DNA of 51,355 nt from the NCBI GenBank assembly GCA_903934875.1, contig CAIZPP010000152.1, forward strand, positions 1 to 51,355, written 5' to 3'. The translations under genes were made by a program, and so were the position numbers. Source of the DNA: an uncultured Methylococcaceae bacterium (lineage in GTDB: Bacteria > Pseudomonadota > Gammaproteobacteria > Methylococcales > Methylococcaceae). Positions 26,321 to 35,111 of the stretch are shown here, in pieces. The notes under the pieces are model-generated. The model saw only the letters and a program-made list of their open reading frames with translations. It ran no database searches and had not been told where the DNA came from. Each line of letters opens with the position of its first letter. Position 1 is the stretch's first letter.

Positions 26321-29300
26321 TTCATCGAATCATCGCGTTTTGTCTACAGCAGCGGCTGATGATTATCGGCGCGGCGGTTTTTCTCGCCGCAGCCGGGGTC
26401 GTATCTTTCGAACGCCTGCCAGTCCAAGCTTTCCCCGATGTGCAAAATGTCTTCGTGCAGGTGGTCACCCAATTTCCGGGCCAAGCCCCGGAAGAGGTGG
26501 AAAAACTAGTCACCCTGCCGATTGAAAAGGAGATGAATGGCTTGCCACACCTCATCAACATGAGGTCGGTGTCAATTTTTGGTCTTTCTGTGGTCACGTT
26601 GACTTTCGACGACGACGCCGAGGACTATTTCTCCCGCCAACAGGTGCTGGAACGTTTGCGCGCTGTTAGCCTTCCGCCAGACACGGACCCTGTGCTGGGT
26701 CCGTTGTCCACCGGTGTGGGGGAAATTTACCGCTACCGAATCGTAGCGCCACGCATGCCGCTGGTGGAACAGCGGGCTTTGCAGGATTGGGTGGTCGAGC
26801 GTCGCTTGCGTTCCGTGCAGGGTGTGGCCGATGTCGTGGCCTTCGGCGGCGGGGTCAAGCAGTACCAAGTGAAAATCGACCCAAACCGGTTGAAAAATTT
26901 CAAGCTGAGTTTGCAAGACGTTTACCAGGCGATTGCCGACAATAACGCTAACATCGGTGGCGGTTACATCGAACATGGCTATGAGGCGCTGGTGGTACGG
27001 GGGGCGGGCTTGTTGAAGTCCGCCGAAGAAATCGGTGACATCGTGGTGTCCAGCCGCGACGGAACCCCTGTATTTGTTAAGAACATCGCCGAAATCGGGG
27101 TAGGCCCGCAACCACGCAATGGTATCGTCGGCTATAACCAGTTGGATGATGTGGTGGAAGGCGTGGTGTTGCTGGTGAAGGGGAGGGACGCCATTGAGGT
27201 TTTGGGCGGAGTCAAAGAAAAAATCAAGGATTTGAATTCGCATGGCTTGCCACCGGGTGTCAAGATCGTACCCATCTATGACCGTACCGAGCTTGTGCAT
27301 CATACGGTTAGGACGGTCGAACATAATATGATCGAGGGGGCGGGGCTGATCTTGCTGATCCTGGTGGTTTTCCTGCGCCGTGCCTTAGCCTCCCTAGTGG
27401 TGATTCTCGTCATCCCGCTTTCGTTGCTGTTCGCCTTCATCCTCATTGATGTTGAGCATATCTCTGCCAATCTGATTTCCCTAGGCGCCATAGACTTTGG
27501 CATCATAGTCGATAGCGCTGTGGTACTGGTCGAAGCGATCATGGTGAAGGTGACTCTGGATATGGCCCAGCAGGCAAGTGTCCCGCATATGCGCCAGTCC
27601 ATGCTGATTACGGCATCAGAGATGGGCCGTCCCATCTTGTTTTCCAAGGCGATCATCATTACCGCGTTTTTGCCCATCTTCACCTTTCAACGGGTGGAAG
27701 CCAAGATATTCTCGCCAATGGCCTTTACGTTGAGCTTCGCCTTGTTGGGTTCGCTCATTCTCAGTCTGACCTTGGTGCCGGTGTTGCTCAGTTACATGCT
27801 AGGTCCCCGGCTTGCGGAAGCGCATAATCCACTGGTCCACTGGATGGAGAAAGCCTATAAGGGGGTGCTGGAAGCGGTCTTGAGAAATCCTAAGAAGATG
27901 TTTGCCGGTGCGCTCACCGCGTTGGGGCTTTCTCTTGGGGCATCCCATTTCATTGGCACCGAGTTTATGCCCAAGCTGGATGAAGGCAATATTTGGCTGA
28001 CCATTACCTTGCCTACGCCAGTCTCTCTCACCAAGGCGAAGGAACTGGAACGGGATATCCGCGCCAAGCTGGTCGAGTTCAGCGAAGCCAAGTCAGTTTT
28101 GACGCAACTGGGGCGGCCTGAGGACGGCACCGATCCGAAAGGTTTCAATAACCTTGAAGTGCTGATTGATCTCAAAGACAAAGAAACTTGGCACTACTCG
28201 AATAAGGACAAACTGGTGGAGGCGATGCAGGAAAAGCTGTCGGTGTTTCCCGGTTTACAGTTCAATTTTTCCCAAGTGATCCAAGACAACGTGGAGGAAG
28301 CCATATCGGGTGTGAAAGGCGAGATCGCCATCAAGATATTTGGCGACGATTTGAAAGTGCTGCAGGAAAAAGCTAACCAGATCACACATATTTTACGTTC
28401 CACACGCGGTGCCACTGACGTGGCTGCTGAGCAACAATCCGGTCTGGCCCAAGTGGTAATCGACATTGACCGCGCCCGGATTGCCCGGCATGGCATCAAT
28501 GTGAAAGATGTGGAAGGTGTCATCGAAATGGCGATTGGCGGCAAGCCGGCTTCGCACATGCTGGAAGGCGAAAGGCGGTTCGACATCAACCTGCGTTTGA
28601 AAGAAGATGCCCGCGATTCCCTGGGGGTGATAGAAGATCTGTTGGTGCCCGCCCCTGACGGTAGCCGCATTCCTTTAGCCCAACTGGCGGAAATCAAGGT
28701 GGACCAAGGGGCTTCGCGAATCAGCCGCGAAGACAACATGCGGCGAATCGCCATTAAGTGCAACTTGATTGACCGGGACCAAGGCAGTTTTGTCGCCGAA
28801 GCGCAGGAAAAAGTGGCCAACCAAGTGGTTTTGCAACCGGGTTACCGTGTTTTCTGGAGCGGCCAGTTCGAAAACCAGCAGCGTGCTATGAAACGGCTTT
28901 ATGTTATCGTTCCTATCAGCTTGGCATTGATTTTCGTGCTGCTATTCTGGGCCTTTCATTCCGTGAAGAATGCCGCGCTGATTGTCATGAACGTCCCCTT
29001 CGCACTGATTGGCGGATTGGTCGCACTATTGGCAACCGGGATTAATCTTAGCGTCTCTGCCGCCGTGGGTTTTATTGCACTATTTGGCATAGCTGTGCAG
29101 AATGGCGTTATATTGATTTCGCAAATCAACCAGTACCGCCGCGAAGGCCAGTCCGTGCATGATGCCATCGTCCAAGGATCAGTCAGCCGTTTGCGTCCTG
29201 TGGTGATGACTGCCCTGATGGCGATGCTGGGTTTGATTCCGGCGGCGGTGTCTACCAGTGTCGGTTCAGAAACCGCCAAGCCCTTTGCCGTAGTTATCAT

Positions 29301-29385
29301 TGGAGGGCTGATTAGCGCGACTCTGTTAACCTTGACCATGTTGCCTGCCCTGTACAGGAACTTTGAAGAGAATCCAGAAATTTAA
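26317..29385 (+). CDS. czcA: Heavy-metal efflux RND pump CzcA
   Basis: Proton-driven inner-membrane pump of the CzcCBA complex, 1022 residues. It starts with TTG in a TTGA overlap with the czcB stop, a sign of translational coupling. It has the full HME-RND layout: N-terminal helix, porter domain with FERLPVQAFPDVQNV, the relay motif GAIDFGIIVDSAVVLVEA in TM4, the central loop HWMEKAYKGVLEAVLRN, a second porter domain and the final helices with GSVSRLRPVVMTALMAMLGL. It is closely related to the orphan pump at 17433–20507. The likely substrates are divalent cations (Co, Zn, Cd, Ni) or Cu/Ag; sequence alone does not decide. Confidence 0.95.
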   Translation: MIHRIIAFCLQQRLMIIGAAVFLAAAGVVSFERLPVQAFPDVQNVFVQVVTQFPGQAPEEVEKLVTLPIEKEMNGLPHLINMRSVSIFGLSVVTLTFDDDAEDYFSRQQVLERLRAVSLPPDTDPVLGPLSTGVGEIYRYRIVAPRMPLVEQRALQDWVVERRLRSVQGVADVVAFGGGVKQYQVKIDPNRLKNFKLSLQDVYQAIADNNANIGGGYIEHGYEALVVRGAGLLKSAEEIGDIVVSSRDGTPVFVKNIAEIGVGPQPRNGIVGYNQLDDVVEGVVLLVKGRDAIEVLGGVKEKIKDLNSHGLPPGVKIVPIYDRTELVHHTVRTVEHNMIEGAGLILLILVVFLRRALASLVVILVIPLSLLFAFILIDVEHISANLISLGAIDFGIIVDSAVVLVEAIMVKVTLDMAQQASVPHMRQSMLITASEMGRPILFSKAIIITAFLPIFTFQRVEAKIFSPMAFTLSFALLGSLILSLTLVPVLLSYMLGPRLAEAHNPLVHWMEKAYKGVLEAVLRNPKKMFAGALTALGLSLGASHFIGTEFMPKLDEGNIWLTITLPTPVSLTKAKELERDIRAKLVEFSEAKSVLTQLGRPEDGTDPKGFNNLEVLIDLKDKETWHYSNKDKLVEAMQEKLSVFPGLQFNFSQVIQDNVEEAISGVKGEIAIKIFGDDLKVLQEKANQITHILRSTRGATDVAAEQQSGLAQVVIDIDRARIARHGINVKDVEGVIEMAIGGKPASHMLEGERRFDINLRLKEDARDSLGVIEDLLVPAPDGSRIPLAQLAEIKVDQGASRISREDNMRRIAIKCNLIDRDQGSFVAEAQEKVANQVVLQPGYRVFWSGQFENQQRAMKRLYVIVPISLALIFVLLFWAFHSVKNAALIVMNVPFALIGGLVALLATGINLSVSAAVGFIALFGIAVQNGVILISQINQYRREGQSVHDAIVQGSVSRLRPVVMTALMAMLGLIPAAVSTSVGSETAKPFAVVIIGGLISATLLTLTMLPALYRNFEENPEI

Positions 29386-29395
29386 GGTATGTTTT

Positions 29396-29722
29396 ATGAA
29401 AGAAATCCGCGCCTACATCCAGCCCTTCATGTTGCCAAAATTGACCCAAGCATTACTTGAAATTCCGCGCTTTCCGGGTATGAGCGTGTCGAATTGCGAA
29501 GGCTTTGGTCGGGAAAAGGTGGCGGGAAACCAAGATTACACCCCGTTTCTGGCTAAGACGCGCATTGAGATATTTACTTCGGATGATATGGTCGAGGAAA
29601 TTTTCGCCACCATCATGAAGCACGCCAGTACCCACCAGCACGGAGCAGGTAAGGTTTATATCATTGATGTACTTGAAGGGGGGCGTATCAATACCGGCGA
29701 ACGTGGGCCGCAGGTGGCTTGA
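29396..29722 (+). CDS. PII-like signalling protein linked to heavy-metal RND pump
   Basis: A 108-residue protein with the PII fold pattern: MKEIRAYIQPFMLPKLTQAL (beta-1/alpha-1), a T-loop-like stretch FGREKVAGNQDYTP, KTRIEIFTSDDMVEEIFATI (beta-3/alpha-2) and the C-terminal GKVYIIDVLEGGRINTGERG that resembles the PII C-signature. It lacks the classical uridylylation tyrosine context of GlnB. PII-like genes next to CusA/CzcA pumps form a recognised subgroup (called PII-NG), thought to sense a metabolite or metal state and act on the pump. The gene starts 10 bases after czcA; the ATG at 29396 matches the family N-terminus and has AAGG upstream. Confidence 0.85.
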   Translation: MKEIRAYIQPFMLPKLTQALLEIPRFPGMSVSNCEGFGREKVAGNQDYTPFLAKTRIEIFTSDDMVEEIFATIMKHASTHQHGAGKVYIIDVLEGGRINTGERGPQVA

Positions 29723-29765
29723 ACCGCACCTTCCCTCCCGCAAAGTTCAGCTATTAGGAGCGCCT

Positions 29766-30410
29766 ATGTCTACCGTACAAGAAGAAGTCTGGGAAATCCT
29801 GCGCAAACTTGCACTGAATGCAGAGGAAACCGGACGGAGAATGCAAGATACTGACCGGAGAATGCAGGAAACCGACAGGAGAATGCAAGAAACCGACCGA
29901 ATGCTGCAGGAAACAGACATGCTACAGAAGGAAACGTCGCGGCAAATGCAAGAAACCGACCGTAAATTGAAAGAAGTGACTAAAGCCATCGGTCGATTGG
30001 GCAACCGCCTCGGCGAGTTTGTCGAGGAAATGGTGCGCCCTGCCGTCGTGCGGCTGTTCCAGCAGCGGGGCATTGCGGTCCATCAGGTGTTTCGCGGCGC
30101 GTATGCAGAGCGCAATGGCGACGCGATGGAAATCGACTTGCTGGTGGTCAACAGCATTGATGTGGTGTTGGTCGAGGTCAAAAGCGAATTGAAGACGGAT
30201 GATGTCAAAGAGCATGTTTCGCGGCTGGAACGCTTTAAAAAGTTGTTCCCACAATATGCCGACTTTCGGCTGATGGGCGCAGTGGCGGGGATGGTCGTGC
30301 CGGAAGACACCGCACGCTTCGCCTACCGGCAGGGTTTGTTTGTGCTAGCGCAAAGCGGCGATACGGTGACTATCCGCAATGATGAAAATTTTCAGCCGGG
30401 TGTCTGGTGA
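29766..30410 (+). CDS. Coiled-coil protein with PD-(D/E)XK nuclease-like domain
   Basis: The 214-residue product has an N-terminal coiled coil (about 14–75) made of near-perfect heptads (RRMQETD, repeated four to six times) encoded by 21-bp tandem repeats. Then comes a globular domain (about 78–214) with the catalytic-type pattern EIDLLVVNSIDVVLVEVKSEL, in which Asp, Glu and Lys fit a PD-(D/E)XK nuclease core. Proteins of this build (DUF3782-like) are common in bacteria with many repeats, and their function is not known. The ATG at 29766 has TAGGAG seven bases upstream; a longer frame from 29664 overlaps the PII-like gene and is not supported. It may belong to the czc transcription unit. Confidence 0.82.
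   Translation: MSTVQEEVWEILRKLALNAEETGRRMQDTDRRMQETDRRMQETDRMLQETDMLQKETSRQMQETDRKLKEVTKAIGRLGNRLGEFVEEMVRPAVVRLFQQRGIAVHQVFRGAYAERNGDAMEIDLLVVNSIDVVLVEVKSELKTDDVKEHVSRLERFKKLFPQYADFRLMGAVAGMVVPEDTARFAYRQGLFVLAQSGDTVTIRNDENFQPGVW
29838..29928 (+). repeat. 21-bp tandem repeats encoding heptads
   Basis: Units of the form CGGAGAATGCAAGATACTGA-C recur with a 21-base period (for example AGGAGAATGCAAGAAACCGA). Each encodes one RRMQETD-type heptad. At least three nearly identical units are followed by decaying ones. Such in-frame repeats allow the coiled coil to change length by whole heptads. Confidence 0.8.
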
Positions 30411-30442
30411 GGAATAACATCGCCGGGGCGATGTTATTCCTC
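30409..30442. repeat. Perfect 16-bp palindrome after the PD-(D/E)XK gene
   Basis: GAGGAATAACATCGCC pairs with GGCGATGTTATTCCTC with two bases between. There is no U-tract, so it is a poor rho-independent terminator. It starts within the stop codon region of the gene. A second hairpin, GGGTGCG-TTG-CGCACCC-like, follows at 30450–30464. The rest of 30465–30569 shows nothing clear. Confidence 0.7.
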
Positions 30443-30569
30443 ACACTGGGTGCGTTGCGCACCCCAGACATGCTGCCGAAATGCGCAAGTTGATTGACCT
30501 AAAAATGGCAGTTGGAACGCGAAAGAATCCGTTAGCCCTGATGCATAGAAAGTTTTTAGGTATTTAAAA

Positions 30570-31223
30570 ATGAAGGTGAAGAACAGAACTGATGCATACC
30601 TATTGGCAGAGATATCTCAAGCATGGCAACACTATCGGCATATGGAGGAAACAAGAACAAAGTATCTGTCATTTTTTGCTACAGTAATTTTAACTTCAAC
30701 CGGATTTTTTATTGCCATTTTAAAAGACATCAAAAGCTTTGATCCAACACAGTTTATTGTCTTAGCATCAATTTTTTGCTTTTTGCTATTCATATTTTCT
30801 TATTTCATATGGGCTAACATTACACGCATCGGATTTGTATTGGGTGCATATGAAATTATTATGTCAGAGACTAGGAAGCACATGCTAGGAGCTAATAGCA
30901 CTGGCTTCCGTCTCTGGAATATTAGAACAAGAATTCCTCCAACAGTTAGCTCTGGAATCTTTCGCATACAATCAGCAGCCAGCGCAATTGTTCTAGGTGT
31001 TTGCATGTTATTGCTATATGCAGAAATATATATGAGCTATCTTGTTTTAGGCGAGATAGTTTTATCCCCAAAGTGGCTAGGATATATCATTAGCTTACTG
31101 GCTGTTTTAATACTAATTCTTGTAATATACGGCTTTATATGTTTTAAGCAAGCTCAAAAATATAATGTTCCAATCTCTGAGTTTTCACAGCTTGTGTTGT
31201 ATGAAATTGACCCTGAAATTTAG
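30570..31223 (+). CDS. Four-helix membrane protein, unknown function
   Basis: A 217-residue protein I cannot assign. It has an N-terminal amphipathic segment with ISQAWQHYRHMEETRTKYLS and then four hydrophobic segments (about 34–52, 62–83, 140–162 and 168–193). A cytoplasmic stretch between the second and third holds NSTGFRLWNIRTRIPPTV. The gene is clearly richer in A+T than its neighbours, suggesting acquisition. The layout loosely recalls small membrane proteins of the SLATT or RipA kind, but I see no diagnostic motif. The gene stands alone; the ATG has no strong ribosome-binding site. Confidence 0.65.
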   Translation: MKVKNRTDAYLLAEISQAWQHYRHMEETRTKYLSFFATVILTSTGFFIAILKDIKSFDPTQFIVLASIFCFLLFIFSYFIWANITRIGFVLGAYEIIMSETRKHMLGANSTGFRLWNIRTRIPPTVSSGIFRIQSAASAIVLGVCMLLLYAEIYMSYLVLGEIVLSPKWLGYIISLLAVLILILVIYGFICFKQAQKYNVPISEFSQLVLYEIDPEI

Positions 31224-31326
31224 TAGGGGCCGGATTTGTCGGGTTACGGCGCACTTGGACGGAGTCATGGCCGGGCAGGCTGTTCAGATGTGCGCCTCCC
31301 GACCTTGTATGATCTACACTATTATC

Positions 31327-31461
31327 TAACCGACGTTACGCATTGGAGTGGCAAAGCTCGCTTTGCCTGTCAAGGCAAGCCTTGACACTCCAATACGAAT
31401 CGTCGTAGATGGGCAATCCTTTGCCGATAACAGCACAGTGGTCTGTGCGTAACGTCAGTTA
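31327..31461 (+). mobile_element. Family B MITE-like repeat, copy B2
   Basis: The ends are TAACCGACGTTACGCA (31327–31342) and TGCGTAACGTCAGTTA (31446–31461), inverted with one mismatch. Inside is a hairpin, TTGGAGTGGCAAAGC…CACTCCAA. No reading frame. It shares its ends with B1 at the left edge of the window. The rest of 31224–31578 has an imperfect hairpin near 31250–31305 and a short family-A-like end at 31501–31513. Confidence 0.78.
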
Positions 31462-31578
31462 TCGAATATTCAAGTGAAACGGGAGTAGGGTTCTCAGGTA
31501 TTGAAAACGCTGCATTTGCCATAAGATTGCATTTCGGCTAAAGTCCTAGTTCTTTATCTTAACAAGTCCTAAGACGAC

Positions 31579-32310
31579 ATGAGCAAGCCAGCATTTGAAC
31601 TAGAAACCCTCAAGGCCGAACTCGCAGGCCAAGCCCCCCGCGCCATCCTCAAAGCCGCATTCGCGCAGTTTGACAATCTGGCCATTTCCTTCAGCGGTGC
31701 GGAGGATGTGGTGCTAGTTGATATGGCGGCCAAGCTGAAGCCCGGCATCAAGGTCTTTTGCCTGGACACCGGCAGGCTGCACCCGGAAACCTACCGTTTT
31801 ATTGAGCAGGTCCGGGAGCGTTATGAAATCAGTTTGGAGCTGCTGACACCCCCCCACCAAGAACTGGAACACCTGGTTAAAGAAAAGGGGCTGTTTAGCT
31901 TCTACCGCGATGGTCATACTGAGTGCTGTGGCATCCGCAAAGTCGCGCCATTGCGTAGGCGGCTTGCCAGCCTTGACGCTTGGATCACCGGCCAACGCCG
32001 TGACCAGAACCCGACCCGGTTGGCATTGGATGAAGTGGAATTGGATGCAAACTTTTCCACGCCCGGCAAACCACTGTATAAATTCAATCCGCTGGCGAAC
32101 TGGACTTCCGCGCAAGTCTGGGACTACATTGAAGTTTTCGACCTGCCCTATAATGAATTGCATAGCAAAGGCTATATCAGCATTGGATGCGAACCCTGCA
32201 CCCGGCCAGTATTGCCCAACCAACATGAGCGTGCCGGGCGTTGGTGGTGGGAGGATGCGACCAAAAAGGAATGCGGACTCCATGCGGGGAATTTGCAGGC
32301 GGACGAATAG
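31579..32310 (+). CDS. cysH: Assimilatory adenylylsulfate (APS) reductase, CysH family
   Basis: Reduces activated sulfate to sulfite in cysteine biosynthesis. The 243-residue product has the nucleotide-binding loop [15 protein letters not shown] (36–50), the two cysteine pairs Cys116-Cys117 (HTECCGIRK) and Cys204/Cys207 (GCEPC) that bind a 4Fe–4S cluster, the [10 protein letters not shown] substrate motif, and the catalytic Cys232 in KKECGLH. The four cluster cysteines mark the APS-using type, which differs from the cluster-free PAPS reductase of E. coli. The ATG at 31579 matches the usual length. It stands alone, with repeats on both sides. Confidence 0.94.
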   Translation: MSKPAFELETLKAELAGQAPRAILKAAFAQFDNLAISFSGAEDVVLVDMAAKLKPGIKVFCLDTGRLHPETYRFIEQVRERYEISLELLTPPHQELEHLVKEKGLFSFYRDGHTECCGIRKVAPLRRRLASLDAWITGQRRDQNPTRLALDEVELDANFSTPGKPLYKFNPLANWTSAQVWDYIEVFDLPYNELHSKGYISIGCEPCTRPVLPNQHERAGRWWWEDATKKECGLHAGNLQADE

Positions 32311-32391
32311 TAACGGTTCACTGGGCGGGAGTCTCATCCGCTGGAATAGCGGCCAAGAGTCCGTATTTTCGTGGTTTCCATACTCTAGGGT

Positions 32392-32539
32392 CACTGCCAT
32401 TAAGTTAGGGTTTTCCGTTCGCCCTGAGTCCTGAGCTTGTCGAAGGGTCGAAGGGTGAACGGAAAATCCCAACTTGTTTGAAGCTAAACCGTTCATGGTT
32501 CGACAGGCTCACCACGAACGGCTTAACTTAATGGCAGTG
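32392..32539 (-). mobile_element. Family D MITE-like element, copy D2
   Basis: The ends are CACTGCCATTAAGTTA and TAACTTAATGGCAGTG. A 12-bp direct repeat with one mismatch flanks it: ATACTCTAGGGT (32380–32391) and ATACTCTAGCGT (32540–32551). The interior is the reverse complement of D1, including the GTTCGTGGTGAGCCTGTCGA block, with a small internal duplication near CGAAGGGTCGAAGGG. It lies between cysH and the CPBP protease gene. Confidence 0.82.
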
Positions 32540-32548
32540 ATACTCTAG

Positions 32549-32640
32549 CGTGGGAACTGGTTTTACCACGCTCCAGCGGCTATCCGGCGCAGGAGTGCCG
32601 GACATTTGCATTCCCACGCTGTGGAGCGTGGGAACGAGGG
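32549..32640. repeat. Hairpin repeats of the GTGGGAACG type
   Basis: GCGTGGGAAC at 32549 and the perfect-looking hairpin TTCCCACGCTGTGGAGCGTG-GGAA at about 32613–32634 belong to a short palindromic repeat class also seen broken around D1 (9041–9056 and 9201–9213). Element D2 appears inserted in or next to one of them. No gene is present here. Confidence 0.55.
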
Positions 32641-32653
32641 CTACATTCATCCT

Positions 32654-33577
32654 ATGACTCAGGTTAACCTTCCAATTGATCGCTGCAGATTTTTCGCCGA
32701 CCCGGCACTATTCCTGGTCATCGCCGCACCCTGCGCCTACTTGGTATTTTGTGCGTTTGCCGGGGCCATGCTGGCGTACCCTCTGCATTTTCTTTTTGCC
32801 GAGTCGCTTGATTTTCAAGCGCTGGTTTACAAGTCTGCCGAGCTATTGATGGCTCTGAGCCTAATTCCCATTGGCCGGCGGATCGGCATGGGACGGTGGG
32901 ATATTGCCCTAGTCGGCCCTTGGAGGCAATTGCTTCGGCAAATAGTTCGTGGTTTTGGCTGGGGGGCGCTGATGATGGGGCTGCATGTTTTAGTGCTGGT
33001 TTTGCTGGATGTGCGTGTCCTCAACCCTGAAAAACTGCAGCTTGCCAGAATCATCAGCCTATCTTGCAAAGGGGTATTGATTGGTATCGCAATTGCCTCT
33101 CTGGAAGAGCCAGTTTTCAGAGGATTCTTGTTTGGCTTACTGCTGCGTAAAACGAGCCGTGCCCATGCTGTCCTGGTCGCTTCGTTTTACTTTGCGGCCC
33201 TGCATTTTCTCAGTACCGACATGCGGCCGGAGTTTGCCGAGGTGCGCTGGAACACCGGTTTCATCATTGTGCTGGATGCATTTGCCAATCTGTTGCGGAT
33301 ACATATTGATTCTTTCCTGGCCTTGTTTGCAGCAGGTGCGTTTCTCAGTTGTGTAAGGCTTTGTTTTCCAAATTCAGGTTTAAGTTACTGCATTGGCATT
33401 CACGCCGGTTGGGTATTCATTATCAAGGCTACCAATCCATTGACCATACGCAGCATAGTATCCCCTTTGCAAAATATGGTCAGCGGATTTGACGGTAACA
33501 TCGGCTACCTGTCAGCCTGTTGGACCAGTGTGCTGATTATATTGCTTCTCATAAAAATGAACAGAACTGGAATTTAG
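32654..33577 (+). CDS. CPBP-family intramembrane metalloprotease-like protein
   Basis: Membrane protein of 307 residues with about eight hydrophobic segments. The CPBP (Abi, PF02517-like) motifs are visible: EEPVFRG (glutamates and arginine of motif 1, near residues 154–160), the histidine in AALHFLST (motif 2) and GIHAGW (motif 3). Members are Rce1-like proteases; in bacteria some process peptides or confer self-immunity. The ATG at 32654 is preferred to 32606 because the extra 16 residues are encoded by hairpin repeat. The stop is one base before the GTG of the next gene, so the two are probably coupled. The same pair may act in cell-envelope modification. Confidence 0.85.
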   Translation: MTQVNLPIDRCRFFADPALFLVIAAPCAYLVFCAFAGAMLAYPLHFLFAESLDFQALVYKSAELLMALSLIPIGRRIGMGRWDIALVGPWRQLLRQIVRGFGWGALMMGLHVLVLVLLDVRVLNPEKLQLARIISLSCKGVLIGIAIASLEEPVFRGFLFGLLLRKTSRAHAVLVASFYFAALHFLSTDMRPEFAEVRWNTGFIIVLDAFANLLRIHIDSFLALFAAGAFLSCVRLCFPNSGLSYCIGIHAGWVFIIKATNPLTIRSIVSPLQNMVSGFDGNIGYLSACWTSVLIILLLIKMNRTGI

Positions 33578-33578
33578 C

Positions 33579-35111
33579 GTGGATACCCATTCCTTAAACA
33601 AGAGTCTTGGCCAGCAAGCTTTGCCGACCCTAGCCATTGGCAGTGTGCTGGCGCTTACCGTTATCCGGCTATGGCTGGCAGGCAAAACTGAATTAGTGCC
33701 CGAGGAAGCGTATTATTGGACATATAGCCAGCATCCCGCGCTAAGTTATTTCGACCACCCTCCCATGGTGGCTTGGATGATTGCGCTCGGCACGTCCCTG
33801 TTCGGGAGCACTGAATTGGGTGTGCGCATGGCGACTATCATGCTATGGCCGGTGTCTGCCCTGCTATTATTTGCCACTGGCAGGCTGTGGTTCGGGGTGA
33901 AAGTCGCCGGGCTTGCCGTGTTGTTATTTTGTCTCTGCCCGGTATTCGTGGGGATTGGCTTTATTGTGACCCCCGATTCCCCCTTGCTGTTTTTTTGGCT
34001 GCTGACCTTGTATGCGGTCAGCAAGGCGCTGTTGAGTGGTCGCAGCGCGTTTTGGGTTTTGGCGGGTATTGGCTTGGGTTGCGCCATGCTGTCAAAATAC
34101 ACAGCGGTGATGTTGGCGGCTTCGTTGTTTTTGTTTTTGCTGGTGGCGCAGCATTACCGATTCTGGTTGCTACGATTTCCGCCTTGGTTGGCGCTGGGGA
34201 TTGGAATACTGGCGTTTGCTCCGGTTATAATCTGGAATTACCAGCACCAATGGGCTTCGTTTCTGTTCCAATCGACCCGCACCGAAGTAGGCAATAACGA
34301 CCCTCTCCATGTCGAATCGGGCACTTTCTGGCTGTATCAGCTTTGGGCGCTGACACCGTTTCCATTCGGTTTGTTTGCCTACACCCTCGCACCGGCTATC
34401 CGGCGCGGTTGGATGCAGCGGGAGGACAGGTGGAATTTTTCCATGTCTTTTGCGCTGCCCCTGTTTCTGGTTTTTGTGCTGGCCAGTTTTAAAACCAAAG
34501 GCCATATAAACTGGACCGCCCCGGCGTTCTTGTCCTGGTCTCTGGCCGCAGCCGCCGTTTTTCAGCAAGTCGGGGATGTATGGCGGGTTGCTCGGCCATC
34601 CGCCTGGGGTTGGACCGTGGGGGCCGCTGTTTTGTTATGCTTCAGCGCGAACACCTTGGTCCACACTAGTCTGGCTTGGGGTGTTCCGCAGGGTTTCGCC
34701 TTAAAGAGTGCGGGCGGTTGGCGGGGGCTGGCTGGAGAGGTTCGCAACGCACGTCTCGAACTTGCCCAGAGTACCGGACAGCAAGCTTTTATCCTCGGTG
34801 CGGATAAATATAATATTGCCGCAGAGTTGGGGTTCTATCTGCAGGAGCCTATTGATATTGTCAACGATTATTCGCTAGGGACAGGCGGACTGGCTTATCG
34901 TTTTTGGGCCGATTTAAAGAAACTCGAAGGCCGGCCTGCCATCGCCATTTTGGAGCAGGACAAAATAGGCCCGTACTCAGTTATCTGGCTCAAACAACAC
35001 TTCGCCAGCGTTGGCGAACTGGTGCCGCTCGAAATTAAAGGCAATGGTTTGCAAATGCGCAAGGTTTATTTGGTGGCATGTTATGGTTACAGCGTTCTCA
35101 ACATCAAATAG
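33579..35111 (+). CDS. GT39/ArnT-like membrane glycosyltransferase
   Basis: Integral membrane glycosyltransferase of the dolichyl-phosphate-mannose/ArnT superfamily, probably using a polyprenyl-phosphate sugar donor. The 510 residues have about 11–12 helices and the first-loop acidic motif VPEEAYYWTYSQHPALSYFDHPP, with the Glu pair and the FDHPP segment typical of this group. The middle loop holds FKTKGHINWTAPAF. The start is GTG, one base after the CPBP stop. The substrate is not predictable; lipid A or a surface glycan is plausible. The last seven residues (YSVLNIK) and the stop are encoded by the left end of repeat A7. Confidence 0.87.
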   Translation: MDTHSLNKSLGQQALPTLAIGSVLALTVIRLWLAGKTELVPEEAYYWTYSQHPALSYFDHPPMVAWMIALGTSLFGSTELGVRMATIMLWPVSALLLFATGRLWFGVKVAGLAVLLFCLCPVFVGIGFIVTPDSPLLFFWLLTLYAVSKALLSGRSAFWVLAGIGLGCAMLSKYTAVMLAASLFLFLLVAQHYRFWLLRFPPWLALGIGILAFAPVIIWNYQHQWASFLFQSTRTEVGNNDPLHVESGTFWLYQLWALTPFPFGLFAYTLAPAIRRGWMQREDRWNFSMSFALPLFLVFVLASFKTKGHINWTAPAFLSWSLAAAAVFQQVGDVWRVARPSAWGWTVGAAVLLCFSANTLVHTSLAWGVPQGFALKSAGGWRGLAGEVRNARLELAQSTGQQAFILGADKYNIAAELGFYLQEPIDIVNDYSLGTGGLAYRFWADLKKLEGRPAIAILEQDKIGPYSVIWLKQHFASVGELVPLEIKGNGLQMRKVYLVACYGYSVLNIK

